A stretch of DNA of 22,002 nucleotides from Bacteroidales bacterium (GTDB lineage Bacteria > Bacteroidota > Bacteroidia > Bacteroidales > UBA932), in assembly GCA_017631875.1 (NCBI GenBank), contig JAGBSL010000030.1:1-22002 (forward strand), given 5' to 3'. Below are positions 1 to 9,150 of this stretch, one piece after another. The translations under genes were made by a program, and so were the position numbers. Below the pieces are notes generated by a model. That model made no database searches. It worked only from the letters and a program-made list of their open reading frames with translations, and had not been told where the DNA came from. Position 1 is the first letter of the stretch; every line of letters starts with the position of its first letter.

Positions 1-1332
1 AACCGCGTCCCTTCGGAGACCCTGGCTCCGAACGAGCGTGTCTATGAGATCCTTGTGGAGGGCGGCTGTCTGAGCTGTCACTCTGCCGATCCTGAGGTTC
101 CGTTCTATGCGAAGCTTCCGGTTGCAGGCAAGATCGTCATGAAGGATATCGACTCTGGTTATCGTGCTTATGACATTGAGAGGTTTATGGTAGATGTCAA
201 GGACGGTGCTGAGCCTTCGGAGGTTGACCTCGCAAAGGTAGAGAAGGTGATCCTTGACGGACGCATGCCTATGCCGAAGTACTATCTCGTGCACTGGGGC
301 AGCTCGATCACTCCGGAGAAACGTGAGATTATCCTTGACTGGATCCGTGCTGAGCGTATAGCCATGTATGGAGAAGATGTTCCCGAGCATCGCGCAGGCG
401 AGCCTGTGCGTCCGATCCATGCCTCGCTCGAGTATGATCCTGCAAAGGCAGAGCTCGGTTTCGCCCTCTTCCATGACACTCGTCTTTCTGTTGACAACAC
501 TGTATCATGTGCAACCTGCCATGCTCTCGAGACAGCAGGTGTGGATAACCATAGATATTCTGACGGAGTCGGCGGACAGGTCGGAGGCGTCAATGCTCCT
601 ACTGTCTACAATGCCGTATATAACTTCGTTCAGTTCTGGGACGGTCGTGCTGCAACTCTTGCAGACCAGGCTGCAGGTCCGCCTCTCAACCCTATCGAGA
701 TGGCTTCTCCGTCATTCGAGCACATCATCGCGAAGCTCGAGGCTGACAAGAACTTTGCACGTGCTTTCACAGCAGTATATCCTGACGGACTTACTCAGGC
801 TAACATCACAGATGCGATCGAGCAGTTCGAGCGCACTCTCGTGACTCCTAATGCACGCTTCGACAAGTGGCTTCTTGGCGACGACGAGGCGATCACAGCA
901 GATGAACTTGCCGGTTATGAGCTCTTCAAGAAGTATGACTGCGCAACATGCCACGTCGGCCACAACCTCGGCGGACAGTCTTACGAGCTGATGGGTCTCC
1001 GCAGATACTATTTCGCCGAGAGGGGAGAGGAGATCACTGTCGAGGATCACGGCCGCTTCAAGGAGACTGGTCTCGAGCGCGACCTCCACCGCTTCAAGGT
1101 GCCTGGCCTTCGCAACATCGAGCACACATGGCCATACTACCACGACGGCACACGCCATACCCTCGAGGAGGCGGTGTATGACATGGGTCTCTACCAGAGC
1201 GGCGTCGAGCTCACAGACGAAGAGGTTGACCTCATGGTTCAGTTCCTCCTCACCCTCACTGGAGAGTATCAGGGCGAGCCTCTTACCAATCCTAACGATC
1301 GTTCTATGATTCATGGTCACGATCATGAATAA
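1..1332 (+). CDS. Cytochrome c peroxidase with N-terminal haem-binding domain (5' partial)
   Basis: The frame is open to the left edge, so the N-terminus is outside the window; a GTG at 55 is unlikely to be the true start because it sits right before a haem motif. The visible 443 residues hold three CxxCH haem motifs: CLSCH near visible residue 23, CATCH near 170 and CATCH near 314. The first lies in a small haem-binding domain (about 15-120); the other two lie in a di-haem cytochrome c peroxidase/MauG domain (about 140-425). Family members act in the periplasm and reduce H2O2 with electrons from cytochromes or quinols. The extra haem domain would feed electrons to the peroxidase core. The C-terminus ends in a short His-rich tail (HGHDHE). 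The next gene starts inside this one, so the two are probably co-transcribed. Function as peroxidase rather than another MauG-like oxidase is inferred from domain order. Confidence 0.9.
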   Translation, partial: NRVPSETLAPNERVYEILVEGGCLSCHSADPEVPFYAKLPVAGKIVMKDIDSGYRAYDIERFMVDVKDGAEPSEVDLAKVEKVILDGRMPMPKYYLVHWGSSITPEKREIILDWIRAERIAMYGEDVPEHRAGEPVRPIHASLEYDPAKAELGFALFHDTRLSVDNTVSCATCHALETAGVDNHRYSDGVGGQVGGVNAPTVYNAVYNFVQFWDGRAATLADQAAGPPLNPIEMASPSFEHIIAKLEADKNFARAFTAVYPDGLTQANITDAIEQFERTLVTPNARFDKWLLGDDEAITADELAGYELFKKYDCATCHVGHNLGGQSYELMGLRRYYFAERGEEITVEDHGRFKETGLERDLHRFKVPGLRNIEHTWPYYHDGTRHTLEEAVYDMGLYQSGVELTDEEVDLMVQFLLTLTGEYQGEPLTNPNDRSMIHGHDHE

Positions 1333-2836
1333 AGCAAAATTTATAATACTGCTTCTTGTAGCGTTACCCTCTATTTTATCAGCAGAATATCCTAAGGTGG
1401 CACGTTTCACCAAGGAGGAGTTGATGGATAAGGTCAAGGGCGGATGGGCAGGACAGGTCATCGGTTGTTCCTATGGAGGTCCAACGGAGTTCAGATGGCA
1501 GGAAAGGATGATAGAGGATAGTGTGAAAATCCCATGGAATGAGACGGACTATATAGTCAACTATATGAAGAGGGTCCCGGGTCTTTATGATGATGTATAT
1601 ATGGACCTGACCTTCGTAGGAGTGTTCGACCGCCTGGGTATAGATGCCCCGGTAGATTCTCTGGCCCATGAGTACGCTCATGCCGGGTATCAGCTTTGGC
1701 ATGCCAATCAGGCGGGTCGATACAACTATCTCAATGGCATGAGACCGCCTCACACCGGTCACTGGAAAAACAATCCTCATGCCGACGACATAGACTATCA
1801 GATTGAAGCTGACTTCGCCGGCCTTATGGCTCCCGGAATGCCTAATGCGGCATCTGAAATCTCTGACAGGGTCGGCCATATCATGAACTACGGCGACGGA
1901 TGGTACGGCGGAGTGTATGTGGGAGCAATGTATTCCCTTGCCTTCATATCAAGCGACGTGAACTTTATTGTAACCGAGGCGCTCAAGACAATCCCGCAGA
2001 AGAGCAAGTTCCACAAATGCATAGCAGGGGTCATTGACTTTCACAAGAAGAACCCTCACGATTGGAAAGCCGCATGGGAAGATTGTCAGAAGAAATGGGG
2101 AAAATGCGAGGTGGGCTGCCCTGAAGGTATATTGCGCACGTTCAACATCGATGCAGTCATCAACAGTGCCTACATCGTGATAGGTCTGCTCTATGGCGAG
2201 GGTGACTTCGGCAAGACCATAGATATCGCCACGCGTTGCGGACAGGACTCAGACTGCAATCCGGCATCGGCTGCGGGTATTCTCGGCACGGCCATCGGAT
2301 ATGAAAATATCCCGGCCATGTGGCTGAATCCTCTCAAGAATGCGGAAGACATCGACTTTGCATATACTGAGTACTCACTGAACGATACGTACTCCATGGG
2401 ATTTAGGCAGGCTCTTGAGGTGATTGTGCAGAACGGAGGAAAAGTCGACGGGGATATCGTGGAAATCAAATGCCAGAAGCCTAAAAAGGTAAGGTTCGAG
2501 CAGAGCTTCCCAAATCTTGTTCCAACTAGGAATATCAGATTTGTCCATGATATAGAAGGGGAGGTGACCTTCACTGAAGAATGCGCGGCCGTTGTCATCA
2601 ATGCGACGGTCATCAACAAGATCGATAATGACTATGTTGCCGAATTGGAAGTCAAGATAGACGGCAAGGTCGTCGAGCTTGTAAGGATGCCTGCTGACTT
2701 CAGCAGACGCAAGCTTGACCTATATTGGAACTATGATCTCAAGCCTGGCCAACATACGTTTGAGATACGTCACCTTAACCCTGACCCGGACGCCAGGGTT
2801 ATTCTAGGCAACGTCATTACTTATAAGAAGAACTGA
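1325..2836 (+). CDS. Exported ADP-ribosylglycohydrolase family protein
   Basis: About 503 aa from ATG 1325. This start gives a clean signal peptide (Lys-containing N-terminus, hydrophobic residues 6-20, A-E cleavage near 20/21); an ATG at 1313 in the same frame would add four residues. The start overlaps the end of the peroxidase gene by 8 bases. The body (about 28-350) matches the ADP-ribosylglycohydrolase fold: an early K-G-x-W-A-G-Q-x-I-G segment, an acidic pair at D89-D90, an acidic D-Y-x-I-E-A-D region near 157-163, and GQDSDCN near 306-312, equivalent to the family's metal-binding D-x-D. A beta-rich extension fills about 390-503. Cytosolic members remove ADP-ribose from proteins such as dinitrogenase reductase; exported Bacteroidota members are uncharacterised and may act on glycans or nucleoside-like substrates. 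The substrate is unknown. Confidence 0.85.
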   Translation: MNKAKFIILLLVALPSILSAEYPKVARFTKEELMDKVKGGWAGQVIGCSYGGPTEFRWQERMIEDSVKIPWNETDYIVNYMKRVPGLYDDVYMDLTFVGVFDRLGIDAPVDSLAHEYAHAGYQLWHANQAGRYNYLNGMRPPHTGHWKNNPHADDIDYQIEADFAGLMAPGMPNAASEISDRVGHIMNYGDGWYGGVYVGAMYSLAFISSDVNFIVTEALKTIPQKSKFHKCIAGVIDFHKKNPHDWKAAWEDCQKKWGKCEVGCPEGILRTFNIDAVINSAYIVIGLLYGEGDFGKTIDIATRCGQDSDCNPASAAGILGTAIGYENIPAMWLNPLKNAEDIDFAYTEYSLNDTYSMGFRQALEVIVQNGGKVDGDIVEIKCQKPKKVRFEQSFPNLVPTRNIRFVHDIEGEVTFTEECAAVVINATVINKIDNDYVAELEVKIDGKVVELVRMPADFSRRKLDLYWNYDLKPGQHTFEIRHLNPDPDARVILGNVITYKKN

Positions 2837-2837
2837 T

Positions 2838-5181
<2,344 letters not shown>

Positions 5182-5224
5182 GTGGTTAACAGATTTGTTA
5201 TTAGTTTAAACAAGTATGTTTTAT

Positions 5225-5905
5225 TTATTGGTTATCAGTATCCCAAACGATGTTTGAAGGTCTTTTCATCACTTCCATGTATTTTTCGTACGAAATGTAC
5301 TTTCCACCCATGGATTTGAGGTGTGAGGTCTCCAATTGGCAGTCAATGAGGCCTCCTCCATGCTCCTGCATGTGCTTTGCGAGGTGTATGAGCGCGAACT
5401 TCGAGGCGTTCGGTTTCAGCGAGAACATGCTGTCTCCGATGAAGCATCCGCCGCTCACGAAACCGTACAATCCGCCTACCAGATTGTCCTCTTCATCCCA
5501 TACTTCGACGCTTTTTGCGTGGCCCATTTCGTTCAGCTTTAGCCATGTCTCTATGAGCTCCGGACCGAGCCATGCGAAGTCTTCTTCGAGGCGTCCGTCG
5601 GCCAGTGCGCAGCCGTGGATGACGCCGTAGAAATCCTCATTGATAGTGCAGGTGTAAGTCTTCCTTTTCAACAGAGGTTTCATGGAATGAGATATCTTGA
5701 TCTCATCAGGGAATATGACGAACCTTTCATGCGGGAACCACCAGATGATCGGCTTCTGCCTGAAGGCGAAATAGGGGAATATGCCCATCGGATACGCCTT
5801 GATGAGCCTCTCTGGCGAGAGGTCTCCTCCGACGGCGTAAAAGCCGTCTTTCCGGCCGTATCTCGGGTCAGGGAACTCGGTTGTGTTACTCAGTTCGAAG
5901 ATCAT
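5225..5905 (-). CDS. aat: Leucyl/phenylalanyl-tRNA--protein transferase
   Basis: 226 aa, close to the usual 200-240 aa. The enzyme moves Leu or Phe from charged tRNA onto proteins with N-terminal Lys or Arg (in some cases Met), creating a ClpS-recognised N-degron in the cytosol. Family signatures are visible in order: FPDPRYG near the N-terminus, G-G-D-L-S-P, Y-P-M-G-I-F-P-Y-F, W-W-F-P, G-H-A-x-S-V-E-V-W, G-D-S-M-F-S (usually GESMFS), A-S-K-x-A-L, and L-I-D-C-Q. The start overlaps the last 20 bases of clpA, so translation is likely coupled. A perfect inverted repeat lies just upstream inside clpA. The order clpS-clpA-aat strongly supports this assignment. Confidence 0.97.
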   Translation of the reverse strand: MIFELSNTTEFPDPRYGRKDGFYAVGGDLSPERLIKAYPMGIFPYFAFRQKPIIWWFPHERFVIFPDEIKISHSMKPLLKRKTYTCTINEDFYGVIHGCALADGRLEEDFAWLGPELIETWLKLNEMGHAKSVEVWDEEDNLVGGLYGFVSGGCFIGDSMFSLKPNASKFALIHLAKHMQEHGGGLIDCQLETSHLKSMGGKYISYEKYMEVMKRPSNIVWDTDNQ

Positions 5906-8063
5906 ATCCTGTTTCTGTAGCTGTGATTATTGCAGTAAATCCTTCTGCGGAGGATTTACTGCGCTCTCCGAAGAGGATTTCCTTCATAAGGAGCGGCGTA
6001 AGGCGTGAATTGAGCACTCTTTCGATCTCGCGTGCACCGTATTCCGGCGAGAATCCTTCGCTCAGAAGCTTCCTATATGCCTCCGGCTCGATTACCAGGG
6101 TCACCTTGCGGGCATCGAGCCTTGCCTGGAGCTTCTTTATCTTGTCGTCGAGGATCATTCCGGCCATCTTTTCGTCCATGTCGTTAAAAACGACCACGGA
6201 AGACAGTCTGTTGAGGAATTCAGGTGCGAACACTTTCTTGACTTCCTTGGCCATTGCTGTGCCGGCGTTCGCCTTTGAAGCGTAGCCTACGTTGGCTGTA
6301 TGGGCATATCTGGCTCCGGCGTTGGATGTCATGATGAGGACGACGTTGCGGAAATCCACCTTGCGGCCCTTGTTGTCAGAGATCACGGCGTAGTCCATGA
6401 CCTGCAGCAGGAGGTTGTAGATGTCCTCATGCGCCTTCTCGATCTCATCAAGGAGGAGAACGCAGTATGGATTCTTTCTGATTGTCTCCGTGAGAATGCC
6501 TCCATCGTCGTAGCCGACATATCCGGCAGGGGAGCCAATGAGCTTCGCAACCGAGTGTTTCTCAGAGTATTCGCTCATGTCGAAACGGTGCAGAGGCACG
6601 TGCAGCTGCTGGGCGAGGACCTTGGAGAGCTCGGTCTTTCCGACTCCCGTAGGGCCCACGAAGAGGAAGCTTCCGATGGTCTTTCCGCTGTCCATGAGGC
6701 CTGCCTTTGACATGAGGATGGTCTCGGTGATGGTCCTTATGGCCTCATCCTGGCCGTAAATGACGTTTTTAAGGCGTTCTTCCATGTGGTAGAGGTCATC
6801 CTTCACATCTTCGTCGGAAGCCTGCACGTCGGTCTTGCAGATGTCTGCCAGGGCCTTGTCTATTGTCTTCTTGGTGACTGTCTTATCGCCCGCGGTTACA
6901 GCATATGCGCCCGCCTCGTCAAGGAGGTCTATGGCCTTGTCCGGTAGGCAGCGGTCGAGTATGTATCTACGGCTCATGCTGACTGCGTAAGCTGCAGTGC
7001 CGGAGTCGTATTTTATGTTGTAATGATCTGAAAGCATGTTGGTTATGCCTTTGAGGATTTCGGCAGTTTCCTCCTCTGATGGTTCTTCAAGCTCGATTTT
7101 CCTGAAGAGGTCGAGGGCGTTGCTGTCGTTGGCCTGAAGCCTCTTGACGTCCTCGTGTGTGGCGCAGATGATCAGTTTGATGGATCCGTCTTTCAGGTGG
7201 GGCAGAAGCAGGCCGATTATGTCCTTCATGCCGTCGTCGGTCTTGCTGTAGCCGCCGAGGCTCTTGAGCTCGTCGACATACATGATGGTGTGGGCGTCTT
7301 CCGTCAATCCTCTTGCTATGTCGTCTATCCTGCCTTCCAGATCGCCGCGGTACTGCGCTCCGCTGAGGACCATGTTAGGCAGCAGTTCCATGATGCTGTA
7401 CTGTTTGAGCCTCTCTGGGACATTGCCGTCTTCGAACTGCTTCTGCAGTCCGTGTACGAATGCTGTCTTGCCGACTCCGCGTCCGCCTACGATGAGGATG
7501 TTGTTCTTGCGCTTGCGGCACAGGATGCGCATCGCCTCGCGGGTCTCGCTTTCGCGGCCTACGATCTCTTCTGCCGGGCATTCGCGGAAGAATCTGATCC
7601 ATCTCTCGCCAGGGGAAAGCGGTGCTCCTGCCTCGTCTTCCATTCCTACAAGGGTGTTGAGAAGGGCTGGAACAGAGGTTTCTATGCTGTTTTCAAGTGC
7701 ATATCTGGCCTGTGAGTCCTCAAGCTGGAAGAAGGCATACATCAGGTGGTGGACCTTCATGAGGGTTGATCCTGAGCCTCTTACGGCGTTTTCCGCTATG
7801 GTTATGAGCTCCTCAAGCTGGCTGGAAGCGCGCAGCTCGTAGTTGCCGTCCGGCATCTGCTCGAGCGAGTCGAGGTAGTCCTTTATGAGGACCTCGATGT
7901 TCTCTACGGAGCAGCACTGGCCGACTGCCTCCTTGATGTCGTCGTCCTTGAGGAGGGCGGCGAGCACGTGTTCCGGTGTGAGGAACTCGTTTCGGTGGCT
8001 CAGGGCCAGGCTTGAGGCGAGGGATATCGCCATTGCTATCTTGTCTGTATCGTGGATTGGCAT
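5886..8063 (-). CDS. clpA: ATP-dependent Clp protease ATP-binding subunit ClpA
   Basis: 725 aa (E. coli ClpA is 758). Order: Clp N-domain repeats (about 1-140); AAA+ D1 with Walker A GGRGVGKT (193-200) and Walker B Y-V-D-E (262-265); AAA+ D2 with Walker A GPTGVGKT (470-477), Walker B L-L-L-D-E (536-540) and sensor/Arg motif P-E-F-L-N-R (614-619); then the small domain. No coiled-coil M-domain is present, so it is ClpA rather than ClpB/ClpC. The hexamer unfolds N-degron substrates and passes them to ClpP. Oddities: D1 has D318-L319 where E. coli ClpA has its arginine pair, and the ClpP-docking loop reads VGY (592-594) instead of IGL. It lies 1 base after clpS and overlaps aat by 20 bases. The C-terminal tail is poorly conserved and encodes a perfect 12-bp inverted repeat. 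Confidence 0.97.
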   Translation of the reverse strand: MPIHDTDKIAMAISLASSLALSHRNEFLTPEHVLAALLKDDDIKEAVGQCCSVENIEVLIKDYLDSLEQMPDGNYELRASSQLEELITIAENAVRGSGSTLMKVHHLMYAFFQLEDSQARYALENSIETSVPALLNTLVGMEDEAGAPLSPGERWIRFFRECPAEEIVGRESETREAMRILCRKRKNNILIVGGRGVGKTAFVHGLQKQFEDGNVPERLKQYSIMELLPNMVLSGAQYRGDLEGRIDDIARGLTEDAHTIMYVDELKSLGGYSKTDDGMKDIIGLLLPHLKDGSIKLIICATHEDVKRLQANDSNALDLFRKIELEEPSEEETAEILKGITNMLSDHYNIKYDSGTAAYAVSMSRRYILDRCLPDKAIDLLDEAGAYAVTAGDKTVTKKTIDKALADICKTDVQASDEDVKDDLYHMEERLKNVIYGQDEAIRTITETILMSKAGLMDSGKTIGSFLFVGPTGVGKTELSKVLAQQLHVPLHRFDMSEYSEKHSVAKLIGSPAGYVGYDDGGILTETIRKNPYCVLLLDEIEKAHEDIYNLLLQVMDYAVISDNKGRKVDFRNVVLIMTSNAGARYAHTANVGYASKANAGTAMAKEVKKVFAPEFLNRLSSVVVFNDMDEKMAGMILDDKIKKLQARLDARKVTLVIEPEAYRKLLSEGFSPEYGAREIERVLNSRLTPLLMKEILFGERSKSSAEGFTAIITATETGYDLRTE
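5932..5962 (-). repeat. Perfect 12-bp inverted repeat in the clpA 3' end, just upstream of aat
   Basis: GCAGTAAATCCT-N7-AGGATTTACTGC. It encodes part of the variable ClpA tail (about 704-714) and ends 26 bases before the aat start codon. In the clpSA-aat mRNA it would form a stable hairpin. No U-run follows, so a terminator is unlikely; control of aat translation or mRNA processing is possible. Confidence 0.75.
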
Positions 8064-8064
8064 A

Positions 8065-8373
8065 TTATTCCGGTTCTATTTCGAATGAAAGGGGGAAGTT
8101 CTCGGCGCGGGCCATCTCAGTGGCCTTTGCGACCTTGCTGCGGGCGATGTCAAGCGTATATGTGCCTACTTTTGCCTTCTGGTGCATGTGGGTGGTGGAG
8201 GCTATGTCCTCGGCCTGCTGCTCGGTCTTCCTGAATACGGTCATCATGATCATGATCACGAACTCGAAAGTCGTGAAATCGTCGTTCAGGACTATCACGT
8301 TGTACTTCCGCGGCTCCTGGGGCCTTTCCTTCAGCGTCGTCCTGCGCTGCTTCTGCAATTCGGTCTGTGGCAT
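8065..8373 (-). CDS. clpS: ClpS adaptor (N-recognin)
   Basis: 102 aa, typical length. ClpS binds bulky hydrophobic N-terminal residues and docks on the ClpA N-domain. The N-terminal 20 residues are the flexible delivery tail. The pocket motif N30-D31-D32-F-T-T follows, with H62 in T-H-M-H-Q-K-A aligning to E. coli H66. At the gatekeeper position (E. coli M40) this protein has F36. The ATG at 8373 lies 3 bases after the transporter stop, and the clpA start is 1 base downstream, so this is a compact operon with translational coupling likely. Identity is secure from motif and context. Confidence 0.96.
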   Translation of the reverse strand: MPQTELQKQRRTTLKERPQEPRKYNVIVLNDDFTTFEFVIMIMMTVFRKTEQQAEDIASTTHMHQKAKVGTYTLDIARSKVAKATEMARAENFPLSFEIEPE

Positions 8374-8376
8374 GGT

Positions 8377-9081
8377 CTAGTCGATTTCAGGGTGCTTCTC
8401 GTGGATGTTTCTCGCCCAGTATACGAAAGGCGTGTCAAGCAGGCTGGTGATTATGTAGATCACATAACTGCTGGCGAAAATCGACACGAGCGTGCCGGTA
8501 GAGTATGTTCCGTAGAAGGCGAACAGGGTGTAGAGAAGGGTATTGAGCAGCTGTGAGACCATGGTAGATCCGTTGTTTCGGATCCATAGGCCCTTCTTGC
8601 TGTCGCCGAAGCGCTTCTTGCACCACTCCCACCACTTGTGGTAGAGCCATACGTCTATCAGCTGCGATATCATGTACACTCCGAGTGAAGCGCAGATGAT
8701 GCGTGGGGTGCTGCTGAATATCGTGTGGAAGGCTCCGCTTGCCCAGTCGTTCTCGCTCGGGGTGTAGAGCAGCCACATCTGCGATATCGCGATGAAGATC
8801 AGCGAGCAGAATGTGCTGATCAGTACAGCTCTGTTGGCAATCTTCTTTCCATGGTTCTCGCTGAGAATATCTGTAATGAGGAATGTACTGGCAAACAATA
8901 CGTTACCAAGTGTCATTTCAACTCCAAATGCATGTACCAGAAGCAGTACTTCGATGTTGGCTACCAGTGTAGCTAGCACGTTGAACGCAAGCAGTCCTCC
9001 CTTGCCGAAGAGGCGGTAGAAGAGGATCGTGCTTCCGTAGATGATGACGAATGAAAGTATGATCAGTAGTTCGTTTGGCAT
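8377..9081 (-). CDS. yhhQ: Queuosine precursor transporter, VUT/YhhQ family
   Basis: 234 aa inner-membrane protein with about six hydrophobic segments. The family hallmark D-I-L-S-E-N-H-G (about 72-79) and a conserved charged/Gly segment R-N-N-G-S-T-M-V-S-Q (about 166-175) match the VUT/YhhQ family, which in E. coli imports preQ0/preQ1 for queuosine tRNA modification. It is first in the clp train: a -7 box lies 20 bases upstream, and clpS begins 3 bases after its stop. Transport of queuine or another purine-like precursor, rather than preQ1, cannot be excluded. The functional link to N-degron proteolysis is not obvious and may be only co-expression. Confidence 0.88.
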   Translation of the reverse strand: MPNELLIILSFVIIYGSTILFYRLFGKGGLLAFNVLATLVANIEVLLLVHAFGVEMTLGNVLFASTFLITDILSENHGKKIANRAVLISTFCSLIFIAISQMWLLYTPSENDWASGAFHTIFSSTPRIICASLGVYMISQLIDVWLYHKWWEWCKKRFGDSKKGLWIRNNGSTMVSQLLNTLLYTLFAFYGTYSTGTLVSIFASSYVIYIITSLLDTPFVYWARNIHEKHPEID

Positions 9082-9101
9082 TTGATGCGTGTTTTAACCT
9101 G

Positions 9102-9109
9102 CAAAGATA
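9102..9109 (-). promoter_or_regulatory. -7 element (TATCTTTG) of the yhhQ-clpS-clpA-aat operon
   Basis: The minus strand reads TATCTTTG, a full match to the Bacteroidota TAnnTTTG consensus. It would place the transcript start about 17 bases before the yhhQ ATG. A clear TTG -33 element is missing; its expected place is occupied by the inverted repeat at 9122-9138. Confidence 0.6.
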
Positions 9110-9121
9110 ATAATTTCCGGG

Positions 9122-9138
9122 GAAGAACTTAGTTCTTC
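9122..9138. promoter_or_regulatory. Perfect 7-bp inverted repeat between NdpA-like gene and yhhQ
   Basis: GAAGAAC-TTA-GTTCTTC, arms perfectly complementary. It lies 12 bases past the stop of the nucleoid-protein gene and is centred about 20 bases upstream of the yhhQ -7 box, where a -33 element would be. It could be an operator controlling the clp operon or a short transcript-end hairpin for the upstream gene. No U-run follows on the minus strand, which weakens the terminator reading. Confidence 0.4.
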
Positions 9139-9150
9139 GGGTCTGTAAAG

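Noticed and set aside
55..57. GTG as a start for the first gene
   Set aside because: The frame stays open to base 1 and the haem-binding motif begins only four residues later; a secreted cytochrome needs a signal peptide upstream, outside the window.
712..1461. Long minus-strand open frame (249 codons) opposite the cytochrome c peroxidase gene
   Set aside because: Lies antisense to a well-supported multihaem gene; its predicted protein has no recognisable domain and arises from the codon bias of the real gene.
7155..7842. Plus-strand open frames of 186 and 192 codons inside clpA
   Set aside because: Antisense to conserved AAA+ D1 motifs of clpA; composition is that of a shadow frame, with no promoter or homology signal.
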